From NCBI GenBank assembly GCA_020846935.1, contig JADLCY010000006.1, forward strand, positions 186,001-250,000: a stretch of 64,000 bases of DNA, written 5' to 3'. Each line of letters starts with the position of its first letter. The first letter of the stretch is position 1. This document shows, one piece after another, positions 9,457 to 20,472 of the stretch. The notes below the pieces were generated by a model, which saw nothing but the letters and a program-made list of their open reading frames with translations, ran no database searches and was not told the DNA's origin. The stretch comes from Gemmatimonadaceae bacterium (GTDB taxonomy: Bacteria; Gemmatimonadota; Gemmatimonadetes; Gemmatimonadales; Gemmatimonadaceae). A program made the translations under genes and the position numbers.

Positions 9457-10194
9457 ATGAATATCAATCTGCAGGACATCTGGACCCAGACGCCGCTCTT
9501 CGGAAAGATCCTGTGGGCCATCCTGGCCTTCATGTCGGTGTGGTCGCTCTCCACCGCGATCGGCAAGCTCTGGAACCTGCGCAAGGCCCAGGCGGAAACG
9601 ATCAAGTTCGCGCCGGAGTTCTCGCAGTTCCTGGAAGAGGACAACCTCGGCGAAGCCATCAAGCTGGCCGAAGGCTACAAGAAGTCGCACGTCGCTCGCG
9701 TGCTCGGTGGCGCGCTGGCCGAAGTGAAGCCCCTGATCATGGACGGCTCGGTCACGGTTGCCGACATCAACACGGCGGAGCGGGCGGTCGAGCGTGAGAT
9801 GCTGATGGAAATGGTCTCGCTCAAGCGCGGCCTCGCGATCCTCGCGACGGTGGGCTCGACGGCGCCGTTCGTCGGTCTGCTCGGTACGGTGTTCGGCATC
9901 ATCAACGCCTTCGAAGGCATGGCCTCCTCGGGCGGCGCCGGCATCACCGCCATCGCGGCCGGTATCGCCGAAGCGCTCATCGCGACCGGCTTCGGTCTCC
10001 TCGTCGCCATCCCGGCCGTGTGGTTCTACAACTACTTCACGACCAAGATCGACAACCTCTCGGCGGAAATGACCTACACGTCGAAGGAAATGATCGACTA
10101 CCTCATCAAGGGCGTCTCGGGCGAGTTCGGTCGTTCCCGCTTCACCCGCGAGTTCAACACGCAGGCCGCGGGCGCCAGCCCGATCTCGCAGTAA
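9457..10194 (+). CDS. exbB: MotA/TolQ/ExbB proton-channel protein
   Basis: This 245-residue inner-membrane protein has an N-terminal helix (ILWAILAFMSVWSLSTAIGKL), a cytoplasmic loop, and the two-helix signature TVGSTAPFVGLLGTVFGIINAFEG followed by IAEALIATGFGLLVAIPAVWFYN. It is the channel subunit that pairs with ExbD. It lies 33 bases after tonB and is followed by two ExbD-like genes, so the products probably form one TonB-ExbB-ExbD motor. Confidence 0.93.
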   Translation: MNINLQDIWTQTPLFGKILWAILAFMSVWSLSTAIGKLWNLRKAQAETIKFAPEFSQFLEEDNLGEAIKLAEGYKKSHVARVLGGALAEVKPLIMDGSVTVADINTAERAVEREMLMEMVSLKRGLAILATVGSTAPFVGLLGTVFGIINAFEGMASSGGAGITAIAAGIAEALIATGFGLLVAIPAVWFYNYFTTKIDNLSAEMTYTSKEMIDYLIKGVSGEFGRSRFTREFNTQAAGASPISQ

Positions 10195-10232
10195 GCGCGC
10201 TGACATCCCCTTTGTCCCAGGAGACCTAAGCC

Positions 10233-10721
10233 ATGGGTATGTCGGTAGGCGGTGGGGCCGGCGGCGTAAAGGCCGAGCCCAACGTCGTGCCCATGATCGA
10301 CGTCATGCTGGTGCTGCTCATCATCTTCATGGTGGTGACACCGGCGATCACGGCAGGCTTTACGGCGGTGCCGCCAGACGGCATCAACCTCAAGGCCCAC
10401 CCTGAAGAAGACCTCGATCAGGTGCTCGGCATCGACAAGTCGGGCAAGTACTACATCAACAAGAAGCCGATCGACCTGTACACGGAGCCTGGCGCCGACC
10501 AGAACGAAAAGCTCGGCAACATCCTCCGTGCCATCTACGACAAGCGCACCATCGACAAGATCCTCTACATCAAGGCCGACAAGGATCTCGAGTTCGGCAA
10601 GATCCTCGATGCGATGGACATCGCATCGCGAGCAGGGGTTCGCGTCGTTGGCGCCGTTTCGGATCAGCGCCCCGGTACCGTATCCACGGTGCCAGGTGAC
10701 GATCCGGAAGCCGGCAAATAG
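10233..10721 (+). CDS. exbD: ExbD/TolR-family biopolymer transport protein (first copy)
   Basis: This 162-residue protein has a short cytoplasmic tail, then PNVVPMIDVMLVLLIIFMVV with the proton-relay Asp23 at the helix start, and a periplasmic domain with DKILYIKADKDLEFGKIL. It is 20-25 residues longer than usual. The region after the helix (PEEDLDQVLGIDKSGKYYIN) and an extended C-tail account for this. It is followed after 11 bases by a second, shorter ExbD. Confidence 0.92.
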   Translation: MGMSVGGGAGGVKAEPNVVPMIDVMLVLLIIFMVVTPAITAGFTAVPPDGINLKAHPEEDLDQVLGIDKSGKYYINKKPIDLYTEPGADQNEKLGNILRAIYDKRTIDKILYIKADKDLEFGKILDAMDIASRAGVRVVGAVSDQRPGTVSTVPGDDPEAGK

Positions 10722-10732
10722 GAGACGACACC

Positions 10733-11155
10733 ATGGGAATGAGTGCAGGCGGACCCTCGGGCGCGCTCAACAACGAGCCCAACGTGGTGCCCATGATCGA
10801 CGTGCTCCTCGTGCTGCTGATCATCTTCATGATCATGCAGCCGCGCGTCCGACGTGCGGTCGACCTCCAGCTCCCTGACCCGAACCCGTCGGTGGCTCCG
10901 GCCAACGCGGTCTCGGACCAGATCGTGCTCGAAGTCATGCCGAACGATCAGTACTTCATCAACAAGGAAAACGTGCCGAAGGGCAACCTGGCCGCACGCA
11001 TCAAGTCGATCTACGACCCGCGACCCGAGAAGATCATGTTCTTCAAGGGCGATCCCACGGTGAAGTATCAGGCGGTGATCTGGGCCATGGATCAGGCGCG
11101 TGGCTCCGGCGTCAAGGTGCTCGGCGTCACACCGAAAGAAGCGGCGGCGAAGTAG
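10733..11155 (+). CDS. exbD: ExbD/TolR-family biopolymer transport protein (second copy)
   Basis: This 140-residue paralogue has the same N-terminal pattern (NEPNVVPMIDVLLVLLIIF, Asp23). Its periplasmic domain differs (EKIMFFKGDPTVKYQAV). Tandem ExbD genes are known in several phyla, where the motor may contain two different ExbD subunits. It is the last gene before a strong terminator (11174-11203). Confidence 0.92.
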   Translation: MGMSAGGPSGALNNEPNVVPMIDVLLVLLIIFMIMQPRVRRAVDLQLPDPNPSVAPANAVSDQIVLEVMPNDQYFINKENVPKGNLAARIKSIYDPRPEKIMFFKGDPTVKYQAVIWAMDQARGSGVKVLGVTPKEAAAK

Positions 11156-11173
11156 GCCGCACGCAGGCGAGCA

Positions 11174-11203
11174 CAGCGGACTCCTCTCGGGGTCCGCTGT
11201 TTT
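11174..11203 (+). terminator. Intrinsic terminator of the tonB-exbB-exbD-exbD operon
   Basis: An 11-base stem, CAGCGGACTCC with GGGGTCCGCTG (one G-T pair), closes on a TCTC loop and is followed by TTTTCGTTTT. It starts 18 bases after the last stop. Confidence 0.85.
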
Positions 11204-11321
11204 CGTTTTCCGCTTTCCCACGATGAACCTCGACGGCGCGGACGCAACGGCCACCAACTTCTGGTCTGCGGTTTCGTTTGCGCAGTTCGAACGATGAACC
11301 CTTTCCTCCCAGGGGTCGTAT

Positions 11322-11327
11322 TAGCTT
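11322..11327 (+). promoter_or_regulatory. Possible -10 element TAGCTT before the second TonB-like gene
   Basis: TAGCTT is the same -10 form seen at smpB (48508) and at the Rrf2 gene (45171). No TTG -35 lies at 17 bases. It favours the GTG at 11362 over the TTG at 11278 as start of the next gene. Confidence 0.4.
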
Positions 11328-11361
11328 GGGAGACCGCAAGCCCGAGACCGAGACCAGCCAC

Positions 11362-12255
11362 GTGACCCTTCGTCGATCCACGTTCATCGACACGACCGGC
11401 GTGCCCGCGCCGGAGCCGTTGCGGCGTGGGTATCGGCCACCCATCGGCATTCCCGCTCGGGACGACCATCGACGCGAGGCCACGATCGCGTCGCTTGCCC
11501 TTCACGCGCTGCTCATCGTGATCGTCGTCTTTCCTCCGCTCTGGCTCTCGCGACAGATCAACGCCACGCAACAGCTCGGGCCGAGCGGGAACGGACGCGT
11601 TGGTGGTGGCGGAGGCGGCAATCGCGGCACGGGAGGCGAGTGGACGCGTGAGAGCCTGCGCTACTTCCAGATTCCCGAGGCCTCGCCGTCTGTTCCCATC
11701 GAACCGCTGCCGATCCCGCCGCCAGTTCCTCCACCGGAGGCCGTGAAGCCCCCGCCGCCCGCCCCGATCCCCAAGTCCGAGACCATGCCCCCGACCTCGG
11801 TCGATTCGGCCGCCAAACCTGGCCCGACGACCGAGGTCGCTTCGGCTGAGGCGGGAAAGGGCGGTGGATCCGGAAAGGACGGAACGGCCGGTAGCGGACC
11901 CGGAACCGGCGGCGGTGTGGGTTCGGGCACGGGAACGGGGCGTGGCTCGGGCACGGGGGATGGAACCGGAAACGGCAACGACGACTCGGAGATCTACCCG
12001 CCGGCGGTCATCGCCCTGCCGATCCTGCCGCTTCCAGTGCCAAACAAGGTGCGCCCGTACAAGCTGGTGGCGTACTTCGAGGTCGACACGCTCGGTAACT
12101 CGCGACTCCTCTCGTTCAACCCGTCGAGTGACGGTGGCTACAACAAACGCATTCGAGAGATGCTGTCGGAGATCCGCTTCCGCCCGGCGGTGCGCGGGAA
12201 CGGACGTCCCGTGCTGGACACGGCCATCGTGACCGCCCTGGCGCCGCGCACGTAA
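11362..12255 (+). CDS. Second TonB-like energy transducer with glycine-rich spacer
   Basis: From GTG 11362 the protein has 297 residues; a TTG at 11278 would add 28. A cytoplasmic stretch (to about residue 37) leads to one helix (IASLALHALLIVIVVFPPLWL), again with His in the helix. A proline-rich part (PLPIPPPVPPPEA) and a Gly/Ser/Thr-rich part (GTGTGRGSGTGDGTGNG) follow. The C-terminal domain resembles TonB (YKLVAYFEVDTLGNSRLLSF, then EIRFRPAVRGNGRPV). It has its own promoter candidate and follows the terminator of the tonB operon. It may serve other receptors or an envelope task. The call rests on architecture. Confidence 0.72.
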   Translation: MTLRRSTFIDTTGVPAPEPLRRGYRPPIGIPARDDHRREATIASLALHALLIVIVVFPPLWLSRQINATQQLGPSGNGRVGGGGGGNRGTGGEWTRESLRYFQIPEASPSVPIEPLPIPPPVPPPEAVKPPPPAPIPKSETMPPTSVDSAAKPGPTTEVASAEAGKGGGSGKDGTAGSGPGTGGGVGSGTGTGRGSGTGDGTGNGNDDSEIYPPAVIALPILPLPVPNKVRPYKLVAYFEVDTLGNSRLLSFNPSSDGGYNKRIREMLSEIRFRPAVRGNGRPVLDTAIVTALAPRT

Positions 12256-12327
12256 CTCCAAGTCCCACATGTTGGTCACGGCCTGAGCCTGGCGTCGATC
12301 GGTCTGGCCTCGCGGCCGGCGTGCGGG

Positions 12328-12333
12328 TATCTT
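12328..12333 (+). promoter_or_regulatory. Weak -10 candidate TATCTT before the pyrophosphatase gene
   Basis: TATCTT lies in the 278-base gap before the gene, with TGGCCT 17 bases upstream as a poor -35. The leader would be about 195 bases. I recognise no riboswitch in it. Confidence 0.22.
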
Positions 12334-12533
12334 TTCGCGGCTTTGGCAGGTGGGGATCGCGGCTGAGGACAGCCGTCGACAGGCTGGGTCCATTCCGGCA
12401 CGGCTTTGGGGATGGGCCCTTTTTCTGGCCGGTGGCCGGATCCGTTGACCCTGGTGCCAAGCGAACCCATGGGCGCACCCGCACCCATGACATGAGGCGG
12501 CTTCGCCCCAGCCCACAGCATGGAGAACGTGGA

Positions 12534-15035
<2,502 letters not shown>

Positions 15036-15115
15036 CCGGGCGGGTTGACCGAACTTCCCTGGGGCGTTTTTGTCCCTGGGGTGCGTCGGCCGACGGGTAG
15101 CGCGTTGAGTACGTC

Positions 15116-15147
15116 GCGGGTGATCGAGGAACAGGTCGATCACCCGC
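15116..15147. other. Perfect 12-bp inverted repeat after the pyrophosphatase gene
   Basis: GCGGGTGATCGA (15116-15127) pairs exactly with TCGATCACCCGC (15136-15147) around an 8-base loop. ACTTTGCTTCT follows, a poor U-tract. About 50 bases earlier CCCTGGGG occurs twice (15057-15064, 15074-15081) and can pair through two G-T pairs around a loop containing TTTTT. This may be an inefficient terminator region or an operator for the permease gene at 15227. Confidence 0.5.
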
Positions 15148-15226
15148 ACTTTGCTTCTGGTGCTTGACCACGGTCGCTCGTCCCTGCATTTCCCAGCCGC
15201 ACCACTGCCATCCGCCAACGCCACCG

Positions 15227-16807
15227 ATGTCTCAGAGCATCTTTGCCCGGAAGACCCTCGCTGACTGCGAGGCCGAAGCCTCGATAGGCGGAGGGCTTCG
15301 ACGATCGCTGACCAAGTGGCACCTGACGGCGCTTGGGGTCGGAGCGACGATCGGAGCCGGCATCTTCGCGACCACCGGAACCGCGATCGTTGGTGATGCG
15401 GTACGCCCGGGCGCGGGGCCGGCGATCGTGTTCTCGTTCCTCCTCACCGCGGTCGCCTGCGGATTTGCCGCGCTCTGTTATGCCGAGTTTGCGGCGATGG
15501 TGCCGATCTCCGGTTCTGCCTACACCTACTCGTATGCCGCGCTCGGCGAGTTCATCGCCTGGATCATTGGCTGGGACCTGATCGTTGAATACGCGGTCGG
15601 CAACATCGGCGTCGCGATCGGATGGTCCGGCCATTTCCGCGAGCTGTTGTCACACATCGGGCTCAACCTGCCGGCCTGGCTCGCGACCGACTATCGGAGC
15701 GCACACGACGCGTTCAATGCGGTGAGCGGCGGATCCACCGATGCCGCGCAGCAGTTTCTCGCATCTGCCTGGACCGCGGCGCCTCGTCTGGGCACCCTGC
15801 CGGTGATCGTGAATCTTCCCGCGGCGCTCGTCGTGTTCGTCATGACGGTGGTGCTGGTGAAGGGCGTGCGCGAATCGGCGACCCTCAACAACTGGATGGT
15901 GCTGCTCAAGATCGGCATCATCCTGTTCTTCATTGCGGTGGGGCTCTTCCTGATCCAGCCGTCGAACTGGACCGACCCTGCACAGGGCGGGTTCGCGCCC
16001 AACGGGTTCGCGGGTGTGTCGGCGGCAGCGGCGATCATCTTCTTCGCCTACATAGGATTCGACGCTGTATCAACGGCCGCCGAAGAAGCGGAGAATCCCG
16101 CGCGCGACATGCCCTTTGGCATCATCATGTCGCTCGTGGTATGCACGGTGCTGTACATCCTGCTGTCCGCCGTCATGACGGGCATGGCGCCGTGGCGGCA
16201 ACTCGGTACCGCCGAGCCGATGATCACCGCGCTGCAGTACGCGGATGGGCCCGCGGTGCTGCTCAACGCCTCGCGCTTCATCATCGCCCTGGGAGCGGTG
16301 ATCGCGATGGGGAGCGTGCTCCTCGTGTTCCAGATGGGGCAGCCGCGCATCTTCTTTTCCATGGCCCGTGACGGTCTGCTGCCGCCGTTCATGGCCAAGG
16401 TGCATCCGAAGTATCGCACGCCGTGGGTCGGCACGATCATCACGGGCACGTTTGTCGCCACCTTCGCGGCCTTCGCAAACATCGCCGAAGTGGTGGACCT
16501 GACGAACATCGGCACGCTGTTCGCCTTCGTGCTCGTCTCGATCGGCGTGATCGTGCTCCGTTACCGCGAGCCGGATCGGCCGCGCCCATTTCGCGTGCCG
16601 GGCGCGCCTTTCACGCCGATCATCTCGGTGCTCGCGTGCCTGTACCTCATGATGCAGCTGCCTCGCATCACCTGGATCCGGTTCGGCATCTGGCTGGCGC
16701 TTGGCCTGGTGGTCTACTTCCTCTACGGCTACCGCAACTCCGTGCTGCGGACGGGCAAGCGCGTCGTCGTTGACACCCTGCCGCCGGGCGGACACGGCGG
16801 CCACTGA
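15227..16807 (+). CDS. APC-family amino acid permease
   Basis: This 526-residue protein, from ATG 15227, has 12 or more hydrophobic segments. The first helix region carries the APC hallmark GVGATIGAGIFATTGTA, and later segments carry the FFAYIGFDAVSTAAEEAENP motif of the cationic amino acid transporter (CAT/YfnA) branch, PRIFFSMARDGLLPP, and a final REPDRPRPFRVPGAP. It would import amino acids by proton symport. A loop of about 70 residues after the fourth segment is slightly long. The next gene (dicarboxylate/amino-acid symporter) begins 31 bases downstream, so the pair may be co-transcribed. Confidence 0.92.
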   Translation: MSQSIFARKTLADCEAEASIGGGLRRSLTKWHLTALGVGATIGAGIFATTGTAIVGDAVRPGAGPAIVFSFLLTAVACGFAALCYAEFAAMVPISGSAYTYSYAALGEFIAWIIGWDLIVEYAVGNIGVAIGWSGHFRELLSHIGLNLPAWLATDYRSAHDAFNAVSGGSTDAAQQFLASAWTAAPRLGTLPVIVNLPAALVVFVMTVVLVKGVRESATLNNWMVLLKIGIILFFIAVGLFLIQPSNWTDPAQGGFAPNGFAGVSAAAAIIFFAYIGFDAVSTAAEEAENPARDMPFGIIMSLVVCTVLYILLSAVMTGMAPWRQLGTAEPMITALQYADGPAVLLNASRFIIALGAVIAMGSVLLVFQMGQPRIFFSMARDGLLPPFMAKVHPKYRTPWVGTIITGTFVATFAAFANIAEVVDLTNIGTLFAFVLVSIGVIVLRYREPDRPRPFRVPGAPFTPIISVLACLYLMMQLPRITWIRFGIWLALGLVVYFLYGYRNSVLRTGKRVVVDTLPPGGHGGH

Positions 16808-16838
16808 TCATTTCGTCACCTCCCACACGCGCGGCCAC

Positions 16839-18098
16839 ATGTCGTTCCTGCGACGGATTTCGTTCACGCAATGGATTGTCATCTCGATGGTGCTCGGCAT
16901 CGTCATCGGCATCTTCTGGCCCGAGTTCGCGGTTTCGCTCAAGCCGCTGTCGACCATCTTCCTTCGGCTGATCAAGTCGCTCATCGTGCCGCTGCTGTTC
17001 AGCACGCTCGTGGTCGGGATCGCCGGGCATGGTGACGACCTCAAGGCGGTCGGTCGGCTCGCGTTCCGCTCGATCGTGTACTTCGAGATCGTGACCACGC
17101 TGGCGCTGGCCGTCGGGTTGCTCGCGGTGAACCTGATCAAGCCGGGGGAGGGCGTGGGGCTCGAGTCGGTGACCGCGGAAGCCGGCGAGCAGTTCGCGGG
17201 CCGCCAGCAGACATTCTCCGGCGTGATCGAACACACGTTCCCGCAGAGCTTCTTCGAGGCCGCGGCCGCCAACGAAGTGCTGCAGATCGTGGTGTTCGCG
17301 ATCATCTTTGCCATTGCCCTGGCGCGCACGCCGGCCAAGCCGCGCAGCACCATGCTCGGCGTGCTCGACGCGCTGGCCGAGGTGATGTTCAAGTACACGA
17401 GCCTGGTGATGGCGCTGGCGCCGTTCGGCATCCTCGGCGCCATTGCGGTGACCGTCGGCCAGAGCGGCATCGGCGTGCTCAAGAGCCTGAGCCTGCTCGT
17501 CCTGTCACTCTACGGAGCGCTGGTCGTGTTCGTGCTCTTCGTATTGGTGCCGGTGGCGATGGTTGCCCGCATTCCCATCCTGGAGTTTGTGCGAGCGGTG
17601 AAGGAGCCGTGGCTGGTGGCGTTTACCACCGCGTCCTCCGAGGCCGCGCTTCCGCGCGCGATGCAGGTCATGGAGACGTTTGGCGTTCCCAAGCGCATCG
17701 TGGCCTTCGTGATGCCCACCGGCTATTCGTTCAACCTCGATGGGTCCACGCTGTACCTCGCGCTGGCATCGGTGTTCGTCGCGCAGGCGGCGGGCGTGGA
17801 CATGCCCATCTCGCAGCAGCTCCTGATGATGCTGACGCTCATGCTGACGTCGAAGGGGGTGGCGGCGGTGCCGCGGGCCTCGCTCGTGATCCTGTCCGGC
17901 ACGCTGGCGACGTTTGGGCTCCCGTTGCAGGGCGTGGCCGTGATCCTGGGCGTGGACGCGCTCATGGACATGGCACGCACCTCGGTGAACCTGCTCGGGA
18001 ACTGCCTCGCGTCGGCCGTCATGGCACGCTGGGAAGGGTCGTTCCGCACCGAAGCGCCGAGCGAAGGAGCGACGACGGCGCCGTTGTCGGCACACTGA
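16839..18098 (+). CDS. Dicarboxylate/amino acid:cation symporter (DAACS family, GltP/DctA-like)
   Basis: This 419-residue protein, from ATG 16839, has eight predicted helices with two re-entrant loops. The serine-rich hairpin is present (TTASSEAALPRAM), followed by PTGYSFNLDGSTLY, the cation-site motif, and then LTSKGVAAVPRAS and DALMDMARTSVNLLGN, where the Asp and Asn bind the carboxylate substrate. It would import glutamate, aspartate or C4-dicarboxylates with protons or sodium. The flanking amino-acid permease suggests an amino-acid uptake pair. Confidence 0.93.
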   Translation: MSFLRRISFTQWIVISMVLGIVIGIFWPEFAVSLKPLSTIFLRLIKSLIVPLLFSTLVVGIAGHGDDLKAVGRLAFRSIVYFEIVTTLALAVGLLAVNLIKPGEGVGLESVTAEAGEQFAGRQQTFSGVIEHTFPQSFFEAAAANEVLQIVVFAIIFAIALARTPAKPRSTMLGVLDALAEVMFKYTSLVMALAPFGILGAIAVTVGQSGIGVLKSLSLLVLSLYGALVVFVLFVLVPVAMVARIPILEFVRAVKEPWLVAFTTASSEAALPRAMQVMETFGVPKRIVAFVMPTGYSFNLDGSTLYLALASVFVAQAAGVDMPISQQLLMMLTLMLTSKGVAAVPRASLVILSGTLATFGLPLQGVAVILGVDALMDMARTSVNLLGNCLASAVMARWEGSFRTEAPSEGATTAPLSAH

Positions 18099-18275
18099 GC
18101 GATCTCGTTCGTGCGAAGCCATGGCGCGGTAGCGCCCGCAAGTCGAGTTGCACCCGTCGCCCCGTGTGGCCAATCTGAGGGCCGCGTTGGATCGCGCCAC
18201 CGCGCCGCCTGGGTGATCGTCGCCACCGCGCACGACTCCGTTACGAGCTCAACCTGACGTTTCGCGCATTCGCCC

Positions 18276-19244
18276 ATGGAGTCCGACTCGACCGAAGTCA
18301 TCAAGGTGACGACGCCCGACCAGGTCGAGGTCGTGCGCGCGCTATGCCTGGAATACGGGGCGGCGCTTGTGGCGCATGCAGGGAGTGATGAGGTACTCCG
18401 GGCGCAGGGCTTTGCCGAGGAGGTCGCAGCCCTGCCGGGGGCATATGCGTCGCCGCGAGGGGTGCTGCTTCTCGCACTGGTGAATGGCGACGCCGCCGGC
18501 TGCGTGGCGATCCGGCCGTCGGGCGAAGGTGCCGTGGAACTCAAGCGACTGTTCGTGCGACCGGCGTTTCGCGGGCAGTCGCTGGGCCGGCGACTGGTCA
18601 TCGAGGCCATCGAGGCCGCGTCGCGGCTCGGGGCGCGTCGCCTGCGGCTCGACACGCTGCCCTTCATGCGGAGTGCGGTGCGGCTCTATCGCTCGCTCGG
18701 CTTCGAGGAGATTCCGGCGTACGAGCCCAACCCGACCCCGGGTGCGCGCTTCTTCGAGTTGACGCTCGAGCCAGAGCAACCGCAAGCTACGCTCGAGCGC
18801 TACGCGCCAGGCGACGCCGCGCATTTCGAGCGATTGAATCGGGAGTGGCTGGAGGAGTACTTCCGGGTCGAGGACAAGGATCGTCGCTACTTTGCCGATC
18901 CGGAGGGCACGATCCTGAAGACCGGGGGAGCGATCTTCTTCGTGCGCGAGGGGGCACGTACCGTGGGCACGTGCGCATTGATCCGCGATCCGGATGGTCG
19001 ATTCGAACTCGCCAAGATGGCCGTACAATACGATTGCCGCGGCAAGGGCTACGGACAGTGGCTCGTGACCGCTGCGCTGGCGTATGCGCGGGAACAGGGT
19101 GCCACGCAGGTCTACCTCCTCTCCGACGAAAAGCTGGCTGACGCGCTGCGGCTCTACGAACGGATGGGGTTCGTTCGCAAACCGATCCCCGGCGCCACGG
19201 GGTACGCCAGGGGCGATGTCTACATGGACTATGCAGCGTGGTGA
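18276..19244 (+). CDS. Tandem GNAT-domain acetyltransferase
   Basis: This 322-residue protein contains two GNAT folds. The first (about 1-165) has the acetyl-CoA loop RPAFRGQSLGRRLV and a later LYRSLGFEEIPAY. The second (about 170-322) has YDCRGKGYGQWLV and LYERMGFVRKP. Both keep the Q/RxxGxG/A pyrophosphate-binding pattern, so both may bind acetyl-CoA. The substrate is unknown; the second half resembles small-molecule N-acetyltransferases. The gene ends 4 bases before the chosen start of the YceH-nitroreductase fusion. The 177-base upstream gap shows no clear promoter. Confidence 0.85.
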   Translation: MESDSTEVIKVTTPDQVEVVRALCLEYGAALVAHAGSDEVLRAQGFAEEVAALPGAYASPRGVLLLALVNGDAAGCVAIRPSGEGAVELKRLFVRPAFRGQSLGRRLVIEAIEAASRLGARRLRLDTLPFMRSAVRLYRSLGFEEIPAYEPNPTPGARFFELTLEPEQPQATLERYAPGDAAHFERLNREWLEEYFRVEDKDRRYFADPEGTILKTGGAIFFVREGARTVGTCALIRDPDGRFELAKMAVQYDCRGKGYGQWLVTAALAYAREQGATQVYLLSDEKLADALRLYERMGFVRKPIPGATGYARGDVYMDYAAW

Positions 19245-19248
19245 CCTG

Positions 19249-20355
19249 ATGGACCCACTCACCGACGTGCAGGTACGCGTGCTCGGTGCGCTAATCGAAA
19301 AAGCGCTCGCCACGCCCGACTACTACCCGCTCTCCCTCAACGCACTCACCGTTGCGTGCAACCAGTCATCCAACCGTGATCCCGTCGTGCACTACGAGGA
19401 AAGCGAGGTGCTGGCCGCGATCGACGGACTGCGGCGGCGCTCACTCGTCCGCGCGATCCAGAGGGTCGACTCGCGCGTGATGAAGTACCAGCACCTGCTC
19501 GCCGAGGCGTGGAACCTCGAGGCGGGCGAGCTGGCGCTGCTGGGCGTGCTCGCGCTGCGTGGTGCGCAGACAGGAGCCGAGCTGCGCACGCGCACGGCGC
19601 GTCTCCACGCGTTTGCCGACGGGGAGGCCGTCGATCAGGCCCTGCACAACCTCGCGGAACGTGAAGGTTCGCCGCTCGTCAGGCGCCTCGATCGTCGTGC
19701 AGGGCAGAAGGAGGCGCGCTACACACACCTCCTCGCCGGAGAGCCGCTGCTCCCGCACGCGGTGCAACCGCCAGCCGTGGCCATTCCCGCAATGCACGTC
19801 ACCGATGCCATCTCGCAGCGCCGTTCGATCCGAAAGTTTGCCGAGCGGCCCCTCACGCGATCGGAACTCGAGCCGCTCCTCGAGGCGGCTGTCCTCGCGC
19901 CCAACCACAAGCTGACGCAGCCGTGGCGCTACTACGTCCTCGGGCCGGTGGCCCGTCGGCGCTATGGTCTCGCGCTCGGCGACCGCAAGGCCCGCAAGCT
20001 GCCGGACGCGGACGCTGCCGCGGCCGTAAGGGAAAAGACCGCGGCGGAGTACGAAGCGTTTCCCGCGCTCATCGCCGTCGCGATGGTGCAGAGCGACAGT
20101 CCGGAGCAGCGGGAGGAGGACTACGCCGCCGTGATGCAGGCGGTCGCCCTCATGATGCTCGTGGCGGTCGAACGCGGACTGGGCACGCACGTGCGCTCGG
20201 GAGCGGTGATGGAAGACCCCGCCGCGCGTGCGGCCGTCGGCGTCCGGGACGGAGAGCGCATCGTCGCGATACTCAGCGTGGGAGTCCCGGCCGAAACACC
20301 GGGGCCAAGAACGCGTCCGGCAGCGAGCGAGTTCACGACCTGGGTGGGGCTATAG
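19249..20355 (+). CDS. YceH (DUF480) domain fused to a nitroreductase domain
   Basis: From ATG 19249 (an ATG at 19231 overlaps the upstream gene) the protein has 368 residues. Residues 1-180 match YceH: VRVLGALIEKALATPDYYPL, ALTVACNQSSNRDPV, GLRRRSLVR. These are tandem winged-helix domains of unknown role. Residues about 181-368 form a complete nitroreductase: AISQRRSIRKF, EAAVLAPNHKLTQPWRYYV, then MMLVAVERGLGTH, the typical FMN-binding family pattern. The usual YceH protein ends near residue 215, so the join replaces its tail. The frame is continuous, so this is one protein, not two genes. The function of the fusion is unknown. Confidence 0.85.
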   Translation: MDPLTDVQVRVLGALIEKALATPDYYPLSLNALTVACNQSSNRDPVVHYEESEVLAAIDGLRRRSLVRAIQRVDSRVMKYQHLLAEAWNLEAGELALLGVLALRGAQTGAELRTRTARLHAFADGEAVDQALHNLAEREGSPLVRRLDRRAGQKEARYTHLLAGEPLLPHAVQPPAVAIPAMHVTDAISQRRSIRKFAERPLTRSELEPLLEAAVLAPNHKLTQPWRYYVLGPVARRRYGLALGDRKARKLPDADAAAAVREKTAAEYEAFPALIAVAMVQSDSPEQREEDYAAVMQAVALMMLVAVERGLGTHVRSGAVMEDPAARAAVGVRDGERIVAILSVGVPAETPGPRTRPAASEFTTWVGL

Positions 20356-20472
20356 CGCCTCCGGCGCGAGCCGCACGGTGGATACCCACGTCGCGGTATT
20401 GCGGCGCAGGCCCGAGGACGACCCGACGGACCCGTGGCACGTCGTGGCGGTTCCGTCGACCAGCGATCCCGC

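Noticed and set aside
8674-10206. 510-codon minus-strand open frame over tonB-exbB
   Set aside because: It is antisense to two confident genes and contains only low-complexity Arg/Glu/Asp-rich sequence.
12256-12533. Riboswitch in the long leader before the pyrophosphatase gene
   Set aside because: No known riboswitch core could be matched and no expression platform is visible.
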